Assembly (NCBI GenBank): GCA_030248135.1
Contig: JASANC010001169.1
Coordinates: 1-64,000, forward strand
Length of the DNA: 64,000 bases
Origin: Theristus sp. LFF4_11
Taxonomy: Eukaryota; Nematoda; Chromadorea; Monhysterida; Xyalidae
Reading direction: 5' to 3'
The translations under genes were made by a program, and so were the position numbers. The first letter of the stretch is position 1. Every line of letters starts with the position of its first letter. A model generated the notes under the pieces. It had not been told where the DNA came from and searched no databases. It was given only the letters and a program-made list of their open reading frames with translations. This document shows positions 34,420 through 46,550 of this stretch, piece by piece.

Positions 34420-35545
34420 CAGTTCAGTTTTATTGGTGACACACGCGCGCACTCACATGTTATACGTGCAGCAAACGTAGGGTTTCCCTGTTATCCGCAG
34501 TTTCATTTTTGACCGACGAGCTCACCCATGTCACATATTATACGTGCAGTAAACGTACAGTCTATCACGCTAATATATGCAACTCGCTGATTGGTCGGCT
34601 CCTCACGCTCCGCACCCTGGGAACGGGATTCAGAAAAAAATCATGTTTTTTTGTTGTTCAGCGGTTTGTTTTTATTGTTTTCATGCCGAAAAAACATTCT
34701 GAATAAAAAACTACCAAATTCCAAAAATTTGCATTGGTCACAATGTCAAAAAAATGTCTTTTTTGGTTGATTGACTGCGACGACGTCGTCTATGGTTTTT
34801 GGTTTAGTTTTTGCCTTTAGGCATGAAAAGAGCGTGCCGCCGCTGGCCGCTACTGTGTGTCCGAAGCACAGAGAAGAAGAACGCAGCAGGTGACAGTATT
34901 TATTGACAATGTGAACAATCTTTGAACAACAATGAATGGACATGGCGCACCCAATGAATCAATTGTTAAAAGCGGGATGAAAACCGTCGAAATCGTTGGA
35001 AGCAAGCTTTGTTATTTTGTTTGTTTGTTTTAAATTTGTTTTGAACACGCAGCAGCGGCCAGCGGTACGTTTGAAAGCAAAAATTCTCGACGACGTCGTC
35101 GCCGTCAATCAACCAAAAAAACTTCAGTTTACTAATTTTTTACCAATTCAAACGTTTGAAATTTTGTAGTTTTTGATTTAGAATTTTTTCGGCATAAAAA
35201 AAAATGAAAACAAACCGCTGAACAACAAAAAAACATGATATTTTCTGAATCCCGTTCCCAGGGTGCGGAGCGTGAGGAGCCGACCAATCAGCGAGTTGCA
35301 TATATTAGCGTGATAGACTGTAGGTTTTCCTGGTTATCCGCAGTTTCATTGGCGACAGACGCGCGCACTCACATCTTATACGTGCAGTAAACGTAGGTTT
35401 TCCGGGTTATCCGCAATTTCATTGGTGACACACACGCGCGAACTCATCTGTTATACGTGCAGTAAAACAAGGTTTTCAGGGTTTTCCGCTGTTTTTCATT
35501 GGTGACACACGCGCATACTCACATATGCACTAAATGTGGGGTTCC
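34420..35545. repeat. Minisatellite of about 70-bp units, split by a transposon
   Basis: About five diverged tandem units share TTATCCGCAGTTTCATTGGTG, ACACACGCGCGCACTCACAT and TTATACGTGCAGTAAACGTAGG. Two units lie left and three right of the element at 34558-35320. No coding potential. Confidence 0.75.
34558..35320. mobile_element. Foldback element with TA target duplication, in the minisatellite
   Basis: CAGTCTATCACGCTAATATA at 34558 is matched by TATATTAGCGTGATAGACTG ending at 35320, with inverted arms of roughly 150 bp. TA flanks both ends (34556-34557 and 35321-35322). Neighbouring minisatellite units carry the uninterrupted site GTAAACGTAGGTTTTCC. TA duplication suggests a Tc1/mariner-type element. 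No transposase recognised. Confidence 0.82.
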
Positions 35546-35868
35546 GGTCAAAAACATGTGCAAAAACAAAGTCCACACGAAATTCTAGGTAAAAATCAGA
35601 AAGTCACTTTCTGTCACTTTATTCCAAGCCTAAAATCAATCGGTAAAACGGTCCAAAATTGACTGACTGACGGTTTTATATTTTACAAGGTGATCCCAAA
35701 AATTTTTTGTTGAACTTTTGAAAAATTGCGTCAAAAATAAGGTTTTCAGAGCATATTAGAGGAAAATTTTGAGATTTTTTTTAATTTAGCATTTTTGTTT
35801 TTTAATCATTTTTTTCAAAAAAAAATTTGTTTAATTTGTTTAACAAGCAAGAACAACCCAGCGCCCGG
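35546..35868. repeat. Truncated family A/B-type fragment
   Basis: Contains CCTAAAATCAATCGGTAAAACGG, GTTGAACTTTTGAAAAATTG and CAGAGCATATTAGAGGAAAA, then TTTGTTTAACAAGC. These match the right half of family B. The left end is missing. Confidence 0.65.
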
Positions 35869-35968
35869 CCTTCCCCCCTCAAGAAAATTTGCTACCCGTG
35901 CACCCCCCTCACCGAGAAGGCACCTGACGACGACACCCCCCTCTAAAATTTGGCAAACACCGTCCCCC

Positions 35969-36290
35969 CAGTACCGTGGGCGAGGGGGGGGGTGGGGGGT
36001 ACACCCCCCAGAGCACCAGAGACCGTCGGGTGGGGGGGGGGGGGGGCGGCGGGCCACCGTGCCACCCCCCCCTAAAACCGGGCACCCCCCCATCGGACCC
36101 CCCCCTCGAAAATTTGGCCGACACCCCCCCCCCACACCCCCCATGAAATTTTGTCTGGCGGAGACCCCCCCCCCAAATTTTCCGTAGTCCGTACACCCTA
36201 AAATTTTTTTCGAAAATCATGATTTTTTGTCTATAAAGTCCATAATATAAGCTGAATATATGATAACTTGACCATCTTCATTGTAACTAG
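35969..36290. mobile_element. Family E element, copy 3 (one end)
   Basis: Starts CAGTACCGTGGGCGAGGGG and runs through G/C homopolymers into the family E AT core (TAAGCTGAATATATGATAACTTG). The far end is not found, so the copy is truncated near 36290. Confidence 0.65.
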
Positions 36291-36299
36291 CCTATTGAC

Positions 36300-37440
36300 C
36301 CGAGCGTATGTGGCTTAATCAATGCCAAGCCTTTTTGGTGAAGTGGCATTGACTTAGAAAGAAAAAACTGTAACGTTTACTGAATAATAACCCTGAAGAA
36401 AATTTACCTTGTGCTGCCGTGAAGTCGTATACAATACAGTATTTTTTAATGTATTTAAATAAATAAAAAATGCGAAGTTTATGATTTTGCTATTTTTCCC
36501 CCGTTCACCCTAACCTAAGTCAAGCCTTTTTGTATGTGAAGTAAGATTGAATAAAAAAATAAAAATTAACGTTTTTTCAATTACCCGTTTTAAAAAGCTA
36601 ATGCTTCTTTTACCCGTTTACCTAAGCCAAGCCTTTTTTTCAAAGTGAAAATGCGAAGTTTATGATTTTGCTATTTTTACCCGTTCACCCTAACCTAAGT
36701 CAAGCCTTTTTGTAAGTTAAGTAAGATTGAATAAAAAAATATAAAAACGTTTTTTTATTAAAAAATACCCGTTTTAAAAAGCTAATGCTTCTTTTACCCG
36801 GTTACCCTAAAACATAAGTCAAGCCTTTTTTCTAAAGTGAAAATGAATAGAAGAAACAAAAAAGTGACGTTTATAATTTCGTTTTGCAGTCATTGCTTTT
36901 TTTACCCGTTTACCTCAACATGACCCAAACATTTTGCAAAGTGAAAATGAATGGTAAATACCATTTCGACCCAATTAAAAAACTAACTTTTTTCAAAGAC
37001 GGTTTTGTTACATCTTTCGCAGTCGCTCGTCAAGTTTTGAGCAGCAACAATTGCCAGTTGCCCATCGTGCGTTACGTTGAAATTATCGCTCATAACCATG
37101 GAGTATCAATTTGAAAAAGAAACATGGAGTATCAATTTCAATGAAATTTACTTGTTTTGAATCCAAAGTGCAACATGCAATGCCGATGCCGATGCGCGTT
37201 TTGCAACCCGATTTTTTAAAAGAAAAAAGTTCAAACTTTTTCAAAGACGGTTTTGTTACATTTTTCCCAGTCGATCATCAAGTTTTGAGCAGCCACGCTT
37301 CCATTTGCCTATGCTGCGCTGAACTGTCTCTGTTGACCAAAGAGTATCATGATGACTCCAACTATGAAGAGCGACGTTTTGAGAAAACAATCTCAACTGG
37401 CATTAATAAAAAAAATAGGTTAAGGAAATTGAGATGGAGT
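36300..37440. repeat. Tandemly repeated AT-rich sequence
   Basis: About 190-bp units between 36460 and 36850 share ATGCGAAGTTTATGATTTTG, CACCCTAACCTAAGTCAAGC and AAAAAGCTAATGCTTCTTTT. A second pair (36980-37050 and 37222-37300) shares CAAAGACGGTTTTGTTACAT and TCAAGTTTTGAGCAGC. Open frames here lack any recognised domain. Confidence 0.65.
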
Positions 37441-37539
37441 TTTCTTAAGTAGCAAAAATGGGCGCCAACTCAAATTGCAAAAAAAGTGCCACGCACAGAC
37501 ACTTTGTAAATTTAATAATATAGATAGATTTCAACGATT

Positions 37540-38507
37540 TTGCAGCAAAATTTAGCGTTTTTCCTTCAAAATTTAGGCGAAAAATTATCATGGGGTGGGG
37601 GGTGGGGGGACCCCCCCACAGAAAATTTTGAAAAAGTGCACCCCCCATGGGACTCCCATGGGGGGGGGTCCCACGTTACCATAGGTTGGACCCCCCCCCT
37701 CACTTTTTGGTCGGCACCCCCCCCCCCCACGGCACCATACTAGGGTTGTTAAAAAAAACAAAAATCGTCATTTTTGTTTTTAAAAAAAAAAAATTTTTTT
37801 TTTTTTTTAAATTTCAAAAATCAAAGTTGTGCTAAATCAATCAGGGAGTCCGAAGAACCACATATGATATGCAAGCGCCTCCCGAATGACTCCCGTATGG
37901 CGGAACTTTGCAGATTTTGTTTTGGTGACCTCAATTACCCCTTTTCCAAACCGTCACCATGCCTCTTCTTGTGTTTTGACCTCCAAAACGTCACTAATTG
38001 TCCCCAGCTAAGCTAATGCTAAAGTGAAGACAAACATACCGCCTTGAAATTCGATCAATTCTTCTGATGGTGTCGCGACGACACGACACGAAGCAGCAAC
38101 CAGACAACGTAGCGCTTGCAAACGGAGCAGCGAGCACAATCGGACGCTCTGCGAGGCGAATCGTCACCTTATCTGCATCGGAAATGGCAGGCTAAGCTTT
38201 GGGACGCTCAAAAACTTCATCGCAGATGTTGTCGAAGCCTAAAATCAGTCGGTAAAACGGCCCAAAATCGACTGCTAAAGGTTTTACGAGGTATAATCAA
38301 AGAAAATTTTTGTTGAACTTTCGAAAAATTGTGCCAAAATTAAGGTTTTCAGAGCATATTAGAGGAAAATTTTTCGAATTTTTTTTTTTAAAAAAATCGG
38401 CATTTTTGTTTTTTTTTTAATCACTTTTTTTTTTAAAAATTTTCATTTTTGTTTAACAACCCTACACCATACCCCCCTTCGAAAATTGTTTTGGGCCCAC
38501 GGTACTG
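37540..38507. mobile_element. Family E element, copy 4 (interrupted by B2)
   Basis: The family E AT core at 37540-37580 leads into G/C homopolymers. The element ends at 38507 with GGGCCCACGGTACTG. Family B copy 2 interrupts it. The left terminus is not clear. Confidence 0.65.
37741..38464. mobile_element. hAT-like MITE, family B, copy 2
   Basis: The ends TAGGGTTGTTAAAAA and TTTAACAACCCTA are inverted repeats. The octamer CACCATAC is identical at 37733-37740 and 38465-38472. It is almost identical to B1 across 724 bp and lies inside a family E element. Confidence 0.88.
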
Positions 38508-38712
38508 CTCCCCCCTCACCCGAGGCGTCCGTCCGCCCGCTTTCGCGACTGCTCTTCGACCCTTCCTCAAATAACCCCATTCTCAATTTCTTTCGACGTT
38601 CCAAATATCTAAAATGTACCCAGGCTTCTATAACAACTCTGCTCCGCCCAGGTTCCCGTTCACCACTGCGACACGACACGGACACAACACAAACACGAAA
38701 GACCAGACCAGA

Positions 38713-41258
38713 ATGGGCGACCTTGCAAAAACCAGCGACAACTCGAAGAAGCAAGTGGTGCTGCCGTCGCGTACGGTGACGACACGACGCGAACAGCGAG
38801 CGGTGCTGCCGGAGGACGAGTATTTGAGGAAGCTCGACAAAATCATTCAACGCGACTTCTTCCCGGATCTACCGAAAGTGCGAGCGCAGAACGAATATCT
38901 GGACGCGGTGGCGCGCAACGACGTCGCCAAGGTGCGCCAGCTGCAGATGCGCTATCACACGTCGCGGCGGACGGATCGCACCGACGGTGCTCGATCGCCG
39001 ACGGGGCGACGTGGCTTCGACGCGCCGACGACCGAGACGGTCGCTGACAAGAACGACGATCCTGCGGAGCGGCCGGGCACGTCGGCGAGCGAGACTGCAG
39101 CTGGTGATCGCTCCAAAGCTGCGTCGGAGGCTGATCTTGGTATTTGTGCAGTTGCATTCGCACATTCCGTATTCTCATGTTTCACACACTGTTTTTATTC
39201 AACTCAACGGTTGATCTTTTCATCGTTTGTTTGAACTTGTGCACTTCATTCAGATTCAGACGGCGTCGCGAAGAAGAAAGCGAAAACAAGCGGTCTCACG
39301 GTGGACACGTTCCTGAGCAAGTACACGAGCGAGGACAACGCCAGCTTTGAGGAGCTGGCTGCCTTAGAGGAACGTCGTGAGCGAATCAAACACGGGTGGA
39401 TGTACAGGTGGGTACACAGTTTGCTTCCTAGATTCAGTTCGCGTTTACAGTTCCCGTGAGACAATTAGTGACGACTATCTTGTAAATCGCTGCAGAGCGG
39501 AGAAGGAGCACAACGAAAGCAAGGTCGACAAAGAGTCGTCGAAGGCGTTGCTCGGTGCGGACGAGCAGCTGGCACTGCCCGCACCAGACCGTCCAACTGA
39601 ACTCGACAATTGGTCATACAGAGCAAGGTGGGCGGACACAGTCAGTGTTATTCTGCAGTACACGGCATAACTATAACACCAGAGCAATGTAATACACCAT
39701 GAACGATGATTAGTGGTTTCTCAGTGTTCTTTCTGGTGAAGGCCTCGAAAATGAAATTCGACTGTTTCAGGAACACTGTTTTGTTTCAACCGGACGACGC
39801 GCCGTGGACGGACGATGAATTGTTCAAACGGAGGAAACAGGCAGAGCGTGAGATTCTCTATCAAAACACACGAGTGCCGAAGGATGTGTTCGCGAAAGAC
39901 ACCGCCAACAAAGATTTATCTAAAGTCAGTAAGATCTCGCTAGGAGACCACTATTATACAACTCATGGTAAAAAATGAAAACTTAAAATTGTATTTTAGG
40001 CATCCGACTTGCAAGCAACTCTGAACAGGGGTAAAGTTGACGTTTCCGGCGTGGAGCAGGCTCCGAAATTCCAGAACCCGATGCAAAATTACAGTATGCT
40101 CGCGACGCCGTCACCTGCGCCAGGTATGGTATCTTTGGTTCGTCACTATACTTTGTTCATTTTTTTGTTCGCTAAAGAAATGAAGTATTTTATCGCAATT
40201 CAAAACAATCGATTTTATCGAATAAATCACAGCTCTTTTACAAAACAGGGGTCAATGAATCGCCACTGATGACGTGGGGCGAGATCGAAGGCACCCCGTT
40301 TCGCTTGGACGCTGGCGATGTCGCTGTGGCCGCCACACAGCCCGTGTTCAAAGTGCGTCACGGGCTGGCAAACAAATATCATTTCGTGTTTCACTCTTTG
40401 AACGTTTTCTATGATCGCTTTACTTTTTCCATGTGCACAGATTCCGGACGTCCCAACACGCGACAAAATAGCGCACGAAATGTCGGACGAGATCGCGCGA
40501 CGCTACAACGAGAAACGCAAGAAAGCCGTCGAAACCGCCAGAGCAGCGCATCTGTGCGTGATTTCGTTGAAGTTTTAGGGAATCATGTATTCTGTGCAAA
40601 CCAAGACCAAATTTTTGCACATAAATCATGCATCACGTGATCACCAACGACGACGCTGATTCCCTATAATGTCGAGTTCGACTGCAGTTATTATTTTCAC
40701 CGTTGAAAATAACAATAACTGTATTGTTGTACCGTATTGTAGACGTACACCACGGTTCGGCTCTGTGCGATCGACAACCGAGCAGTTCCTGAGCATGTCA
40801 CCGGCGGCACGTCGCTTGGCAACGAGCAAACTTGGCATTCGCCTCGGCACTGACAAGGCGCTCAAGGCCAGCTACACGCCGTCGCCCGGCAGGCATGTTC
40901 AATCTGCTTTCTTGTTTGATTTTTTTCAACTTTTGGAATAAATCGTCCAGAATTAGGCCAACCTTTAGAAAGGGCTATTCACTATTGACAGATATGCAAA
41001 CAATGAGCGAATACTATCACATAAACTGGCAACCTATTCATCTGACACAAAACGCGTCACCGTTTTTTTTGTTATTTCAGAACACCAAAAGGCGTGAAAA
41101 CCCCAACGTCCAAAACTCCCACTCCCGTTCTGAGCACAAATCAAAAGAGGCTGGGCGTGAAGACGAGCGCCGCATCAACATCAGCCGATTCGTCGTTGAC
41201 TGATAATTTGCTGAATTTGAGCTCAAGGAAACGACCATCCGCCACTGATTATTTTTGA
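38713..41258 (+). CDS. ESS2: Splicing factor ESS2 (DGCR14 family)
   Basis: Nine coding exons (38713-39139, 39254-39407, 39496-39627, 39771-39924, 40000-40123, 40249-40352, 40441-40553, 40743-40892, 41081-41258) join in phase to 511 residues, near the family length of about 476. ESS2 is a nuclear protein of late (C-complex) spliceosomes. Hallmarks: IIQRDFFPDLPKV, VDTFLSKYTSEDNASF, TRVPKDVF, MLATPSPAPGVNESPLMTWG, EIEGTPFRL, ALKASYTPSPG and the C-terminal SLTDNLLNLSSRKRPSATDYF type ending. A second in-frame ATG at 38614 would add 33 unconserved residues, so 38713 is preferred. Intron 8 must start with GC to keep the conserved C-terminus. The upstream flank ends in a transposon only about 200 bp before the start codon. 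The gene converges with the coiled-coil gene. Confidence 0.94.
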
Positions 41259-41592
41259 TACTCCCGAATGACATTGACTTACACAACTACAGTCAAATTG
41301 TACAGCAATATTGCAAATTGTCAAATTGCAATTTGTGCACTTCAACGTTTTGAATCTTACATGCTAATTGGCTCCATTGCGCAGGTAGAGCCAATCAATT
41401 ATTGGCCATGATTGCAGTTTGACTGTTGATGTATGTGAGCCGATTGTGAGTGAACGTGATCATTGTTTTTATGTGAACACACGCACGCCACTGTTGTACA
41501 CACAAAATACAAAAATTGAATTAATTGTCAAAAAGTGATTTTCGGTGAAGATTTACAGAAAATAAAAGTTACTGAAATGTTTGATCGTGCAT

Positions 41593-44500
41593 TCACAATC
41601 TGTCCTTGACATCCTTGATCGATGCAGCCAGCTGCGTGCACTGCGTTTCAATGTTGCGCCATTCGTCCTCGACGCGAGCGCACTTTTCGCGCTGAGCAAA
41701 AATCCGGTTTTCAATTTGGAACTGTGCATTTAGATTCAAAGGATTCACGAAATGGTTTCAAAAAAACGAGTGGTGTACCACGTGCGCGGCGTTTTGCTCG
41801 AACTCAGCTGGCGGCAGTGTCGGCAAGCCGGCGTCAGCGAACGCCTGGTCGTATTGCTGCTTCCACGCTTTCAACGTTTCGATCTGTGCACGGAACAGAA
41901 TGCCGCAAAAAAAAGTTCACGCCAAACGAAGTTCTAGTGCGGCGACAGTGACAAACTCACTTTCTTGCCAAGTGTGCGCGCCTCCAGCAACTGTTCGGCG
42001 TTGAGATCGTCTGTAATGTGGTCAAAGTGTTGATGGGCTTTTGAATGTTCACTCAATATTCGTCAGATTGATCACCTGACGTAAACACGCGGATATCGTC
42101 GCTGATCGACTGTATCGCCTCGCTCACTTCTGCTTCACGTTCAACCAACATCGTTTTCTCTTCGCGGTATTTTTGCTCTGCGAAAAAGTTATCTGGCCGC
42201 TTCTCCAGAACCTACTCAATCTAGATTGGGTTTCGGTTAAAAAATCCGGATTCGTTGCCCTTCGGCGGCACTTCCAAAACTAAAACAATTCAAAATTTTT
42301 CAAATTTTGTATTAAAAAACAAGTTTAAACAAAAACCTACCGGTCTCATCCAGGTCAAGCCATTCGCTTTGCTCCCTGCCAACGAAGTAGTGCAGAAAAT
42401 ACTGCTGCATTTGCAATCGAAGGAACTCATTCAGTAGGGTCCTGATCTCTGCCTGAAAAAACAGTCAGTCTGGTCATCATCGAGACGATTGGGTTGAGCA
42501 TTGAGATCAAAACGTTAACACCGTTTGCAAATAAGAGTGGGGGGGCCCTAGGAACATTCCGTGATACATGGAAAAGTTTTTAAACCAAGGGTGCAGGGAC
42601 ATTCTACTAATCAAGGCGCTTCAGGTTTACCCCCTGAGTACCCCCTGATTATGCCTATAAAGGTCGTTTTTAGGGTGCGGAAGTTGAAAAACCCTCGATT
42701 TTTTGCGATTTTTCGCAAAGTGTACCTTTTTAGCCCTACCGTATCTCGTAGTTGCACAGTTTCTGGAACCTCACACAATATTCACGTGAAAGATCTTGCG
42801 GAGTTCTTTAAGGTCCTGTATCAATGAGCCCTTGCAAGGGGGGTCCCTGAGGCGCTACTACGACGCTAGTTAAAATTACTTTTTTTTAAAAATTACGCTA
42901 TTTTTTTAAAACATTTTTTGAGCTCATAAACACAATTTTTCGATTTTCATTTTTGGTTCTACAGGGGGGGTTTTCGGGGTCGCTGAATTCGAATCTGATT
43001 TTAGATTTTTGCCCCGGGCATTTTTTTGCCTTAAAATTGGGCAAAAACACATTTTTTGCGTTTTTCAGTGTTTTTTGGTTTTAATTTTTAATTTTAAGTG
43101 CGGATTTTTTTAACAAAGCTGTTTTACAACAGCCTTACAACCGCTGTATCGGAATCAGTTTTGATATTTTGCAACTGACCACTTGCCCACGCAAAAAAAT
43201 GGGTAAAAAGTTGATTTTTTTGCTTTTTGCACACGTTTTCGTTTCACAGTGAAAAAATCAAGTTAGAAACAACTTGTAATTTTGATTACAGTTCTACATG
43301 GAGGGTTTCGGGGTCGCTGAATTTGAATCTGACCTTAGATTTTTGTCCCGGGCCTTTTTTTGCTCTAAAAGTTGAGCAAAAACACATTTTTATGCGTTTT
43401 CCAGTTGTTTTTTGTTTTAATTTTTAATTTTAAATGCGGATTTTTTTAACAAAGCTGTTTTATAACAGCCATACAACCGCTGTATCTGAATCTGTTTTGA
43501 TATTTTGCAACTGATTACTTGTCCACTTAAAAAATGGGTAAAAAGTTGATTTTTTTGCTTTTTGCACACGTTTTCGTTTCACAATGAAAAAATCAAGTTA
43601 GAAACAACTTGTAATTTTAATTTTTAGTTTTCCAGAGAGGTTTTCAAGATCGCTGAATTCGAATCTGATCTTAGATTTTTGCCCCGGGCATTTTTATTGT
43701 TTTAAAAATAGGGCAAAAACACATTTTTATGCGTTTTCCAGTGGTTTTGCCCAATTTTTAAAGCAAAAAATGCCCGGGGCAAAAATCTAAAATCAGATTC
43801 GAATTCAGCAACTCCGAAAACCCCTATGTAGAATTAAAAATTAAAATTACAAGTTGTTTCTAAACTGATTTTTTTACTGTGAAACGAAATAGTGTGCAAA
43901 AAGCAAAAAAAATCAACTTTTTACCAATTTTTTGGGTGGGCAGGTGGTCAGTTGCAAAATATCAAAACTGATTCAGAGACAGCGGTTGTAAGGCTGTTAT
44001 GAAACTGTTTTTTAATCAACTCTACATTTAAAACTTAAAATTAAAACAAAAAACCACTGGAAAACGCATAAAAATGTGTTTTTGCCCCATTTTTAAAGCA
44101 ATACAAATGCCCGGGGCAAAAATCTAAGGTCAGATTCAAATTCAGCAATCTTGAAAACCCCCCTGGAGAACTAAAAATTAAAATTACAAGTTGTTCTAAC
44201 TTGATTTTTTCACTGTGAAACGAAAACGTGTGCAAAAAGCAAAAAAATCAACTTTTTACTCATTTTTTGGGTGGGCAAGTGGTCAGTTGCAAAATATCAA
44301 AACTGATTCCGATACAGCGGTTGTAAGGCTGTTGTAAAACAGCTTTGTTAAAAAAATCCGCATTTAAAATTAAAAATTAAAACAAAAAAACCACTGGAAA
44401 ACGCATAAAAATGTGTTTTTGCCCAACTTTTAGAACCAAAAAAGGCCCGGGACAAAAATCTAAGGTCAGATTCGAATTCAGCAACTCCGAAACCCTTTAT

Positions 44501-45376
44501 GTAGAACTAAAAATTAAAATTACAAGTTGTTTCTAACTTGATTTTTTCACTGTGAAACGAAAACGTGTGCAAAAAGCCAAAAAATCAACTTTTTACCCAT
44601 TTTTTGGGTGTGCAAGTGGTCAGTTGCAAAATATCAAAACTGATTCCGATACAGCGGTTGTAAGGCTGTTGTAAAACAGCTTTGTTAAAAAAATCCGCAC
44701 TTAAAATTAAAAATTAAAACCAAAAAACACTGGAAAACGCAAAAAAATGTGTTTTTGCGCAATTTTAAAGCAAAAAAATGCCCGGGGCAAAAATCTAAGA
44801 TCAGATTCGAATTCAGCGACCCCGAAAACCCCCCTGTAGAACCAAAAATGAAAATCGAAAAATTGTGTTTATAAGCTCAAAAAAATGTTTTAAAAAAATA
44901 GCGTAATTTTTAAAAAAAAGTAATTTTAACTAGCGTCGTAGCGCCTCAGAGACCCCCCTTGCAAGGGCTCATTGATACAGGGCCTTAAAGTACTCCGCAA
45001 GATCTTTCACGTGAATATTGTGTGAGGTTCCAGAAACTGTGCAACTACGAGATACGGTAGGGCTAAAAAGGTACACTTTGCGAAAAATCGCAAAAAATCG
45101 AGGGTTTTTCAACTTCCGCACCCTAAAAACAACCTTTATAGGCACAATCAGAGGGTACTCAGGGGGTAAACCTGAAGCGCCTTGATTAGTAGAATGTCCC
45201 TGCACCCTTGGTTTAAAAACTTTCCCATGTAGCGCTAGACCCCCCCACTCTTATTTGCAAACGGTGTTAAAACCACAGACTTTGGTGTCATCGGCGCTCA
45301 TTGATTGGTTGTTGGCAGTGTCCCAGTCGTCCGTTGTGTCCAGTCGACCGACTAATTCGTCATCTGCACTCCGCAT
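41593..45376 (-). CDS. Unrecognised coiled-coil protein, 197 residues
   Basis: Six exons on the minus strand (45376-45281, 42452-42341, 42177-42076, 42010-41961, 41883-41779, 41721-41593) join in phase with GT-AG junctions to 197 residues, which supports a real gene. The N-terminus is acidic (MRSADDELVGRLDTTDDWD). Most of the rest is predicted helix with heptad-like spacing (AEIRTLLNEFLRLQMQ, YREEKTMLVEREAEVSEAIQ, VEDEWRNIETQCTQLAASIK), broken by a proline stretch (AGLPTLPPAEFEQ). There is no signal peptide, membrane helix or catalytic motif. The pattern is that of a small structural subunit, for example of a kinetochore, centrosome or vesicle complex, but I do not recognise the family. The first intron is swollen to 2.83 kb by a palindromic element. 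The exon 1 donor (AAA|GTCTGT) is weak. Confidence 0.7.
42515..45270. mobile_element. Giant 2.75-kb palindrome flanked by TTAA
   Basis: CACCGTTTGCAAATAAGAGT from 42519 is matched by ACTCTTATTTGCAAACGGTG ending at 45266, and TTAA flanks both sides (42515-42518 and 45267-45270). The two arms are inverted copies of about 1.2 kb. Each carries three to four diverged tandem copies of a roughly 340-bp unit with GATTTTTGCCCCGGGCAT and GTTTTCGTTTCACAGTGAAA, meeting near 43745. TTAA duplications are typical of piggyBac-type elements, but no transposase frame is visible. Confidence 0.85.
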
Positions 45377-46550
45377 TTTCCAATTTTGCTTTGCTCGTTT
45401 TGAACTTTGGTTTGCAAATGTCCAATATTTAGTTGGTTGACGGATGAATAACAACGAACATGGATGGACGAAAAGTGCAACTTCAACCTTCAACTTCAAC
45501 TTGCAAGTCTAAAAAAAGAGACAAAAACTGCCAAATGAAATGAATTCATGTAAAACTCACTGCACCGCCACCGCCTCTTTAAAAATGTTGATAAGGTAAG
45601 GTTTTTCTTTTTCAAATTTCAGATTCTGTGTTTGGTTTCGGTTCGGTTCTCACGGCAATGTTTCGCGCAGACCGACTATTATTCTTTTGTTTGTATAAAA
45701 TCAATCGGTAAACCGGTCCGGACCCTGCTGCTGACGTTTTTCAAGGTAAGGTCAAAGAAAATTTTTGTCAATTTTTCCAAAAATTGCGCCAAAAAAATGA
45801 GGTTTTCAGAGCATATTAGATATGACCTATTTTTTAAACGTGTCCCACTGAAATGACGTCATGTGCCGCCAAACATGCGCTTGCCGTTCACAGCGAACCA
45901 GACTTTCCGTAGCCGATTTCTTCCCGTAAACAAATGGTGAATGTCGAATCAGTCACACCAACGGAAACGGAAACCAAACTGAAATTTTAGTGCATGAACT
46001 TTGACAAACGGGCGTTTTTGAAGCAAATGACGTCATTTTAGTCTGGACACGTTTGAATTAATCCACAATAGGTAGGTTGGGAAATTTTTTCGATTTTTTT
46101 TCAATCGGCATTTTTGTTTTTTTATTTGCTTTTTTATTCTATTTTTGTTCAACAACCACATTAATGAGTTGTTCTGTGGACAGTTGAACAGTTGAATAAT
46201 GAACAGTGAACAGGGGGGAGGGCTCTTTTCGCTCAATCTGAGAGGGTTTTTACTTGAAGCTACTTGCTCTTTTTTGCTTGAAATTCTTGAAAATTTCGCT
46301 AATTTTACGTAAAATACGCGTTTATACTTGATTTTTAGCGTATTATGAGCTGAGCATTATTTAGCTGTTTTTATCGCTTTTTAGCTTTTGGCTATCTATC
46401 TATCTGCAATTTCAAAACCTTAACCACCCCTAAAGTCACATTCCCTCCCCCCCGCGGCTCCCCTCAAAATTTTGCAGTCATCTATCCATCTGGAAAATTT
46501 GCTCCAGCTATCTATAGGCAGTTGCCCCCCCCCTCTCTAGAACAACTATG
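45377..46550. repeat. Repeat fragments: family B remnant, TGACGTCA MITE, family C fragment
   Basis: About 45580-46162 is a diverged family B-like element (AAAATCAATCGGTAAACCGG, CAGAGCATATTAG). Copy 2 of the TGACGTCA MITE (about 45836-46057; octamers at 45854-45861 and 46028-46035) interrupts it. About 46260-46550 is a family C fragment ending in AACAACTATG. No gene recognised. Confidence 0.65.
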
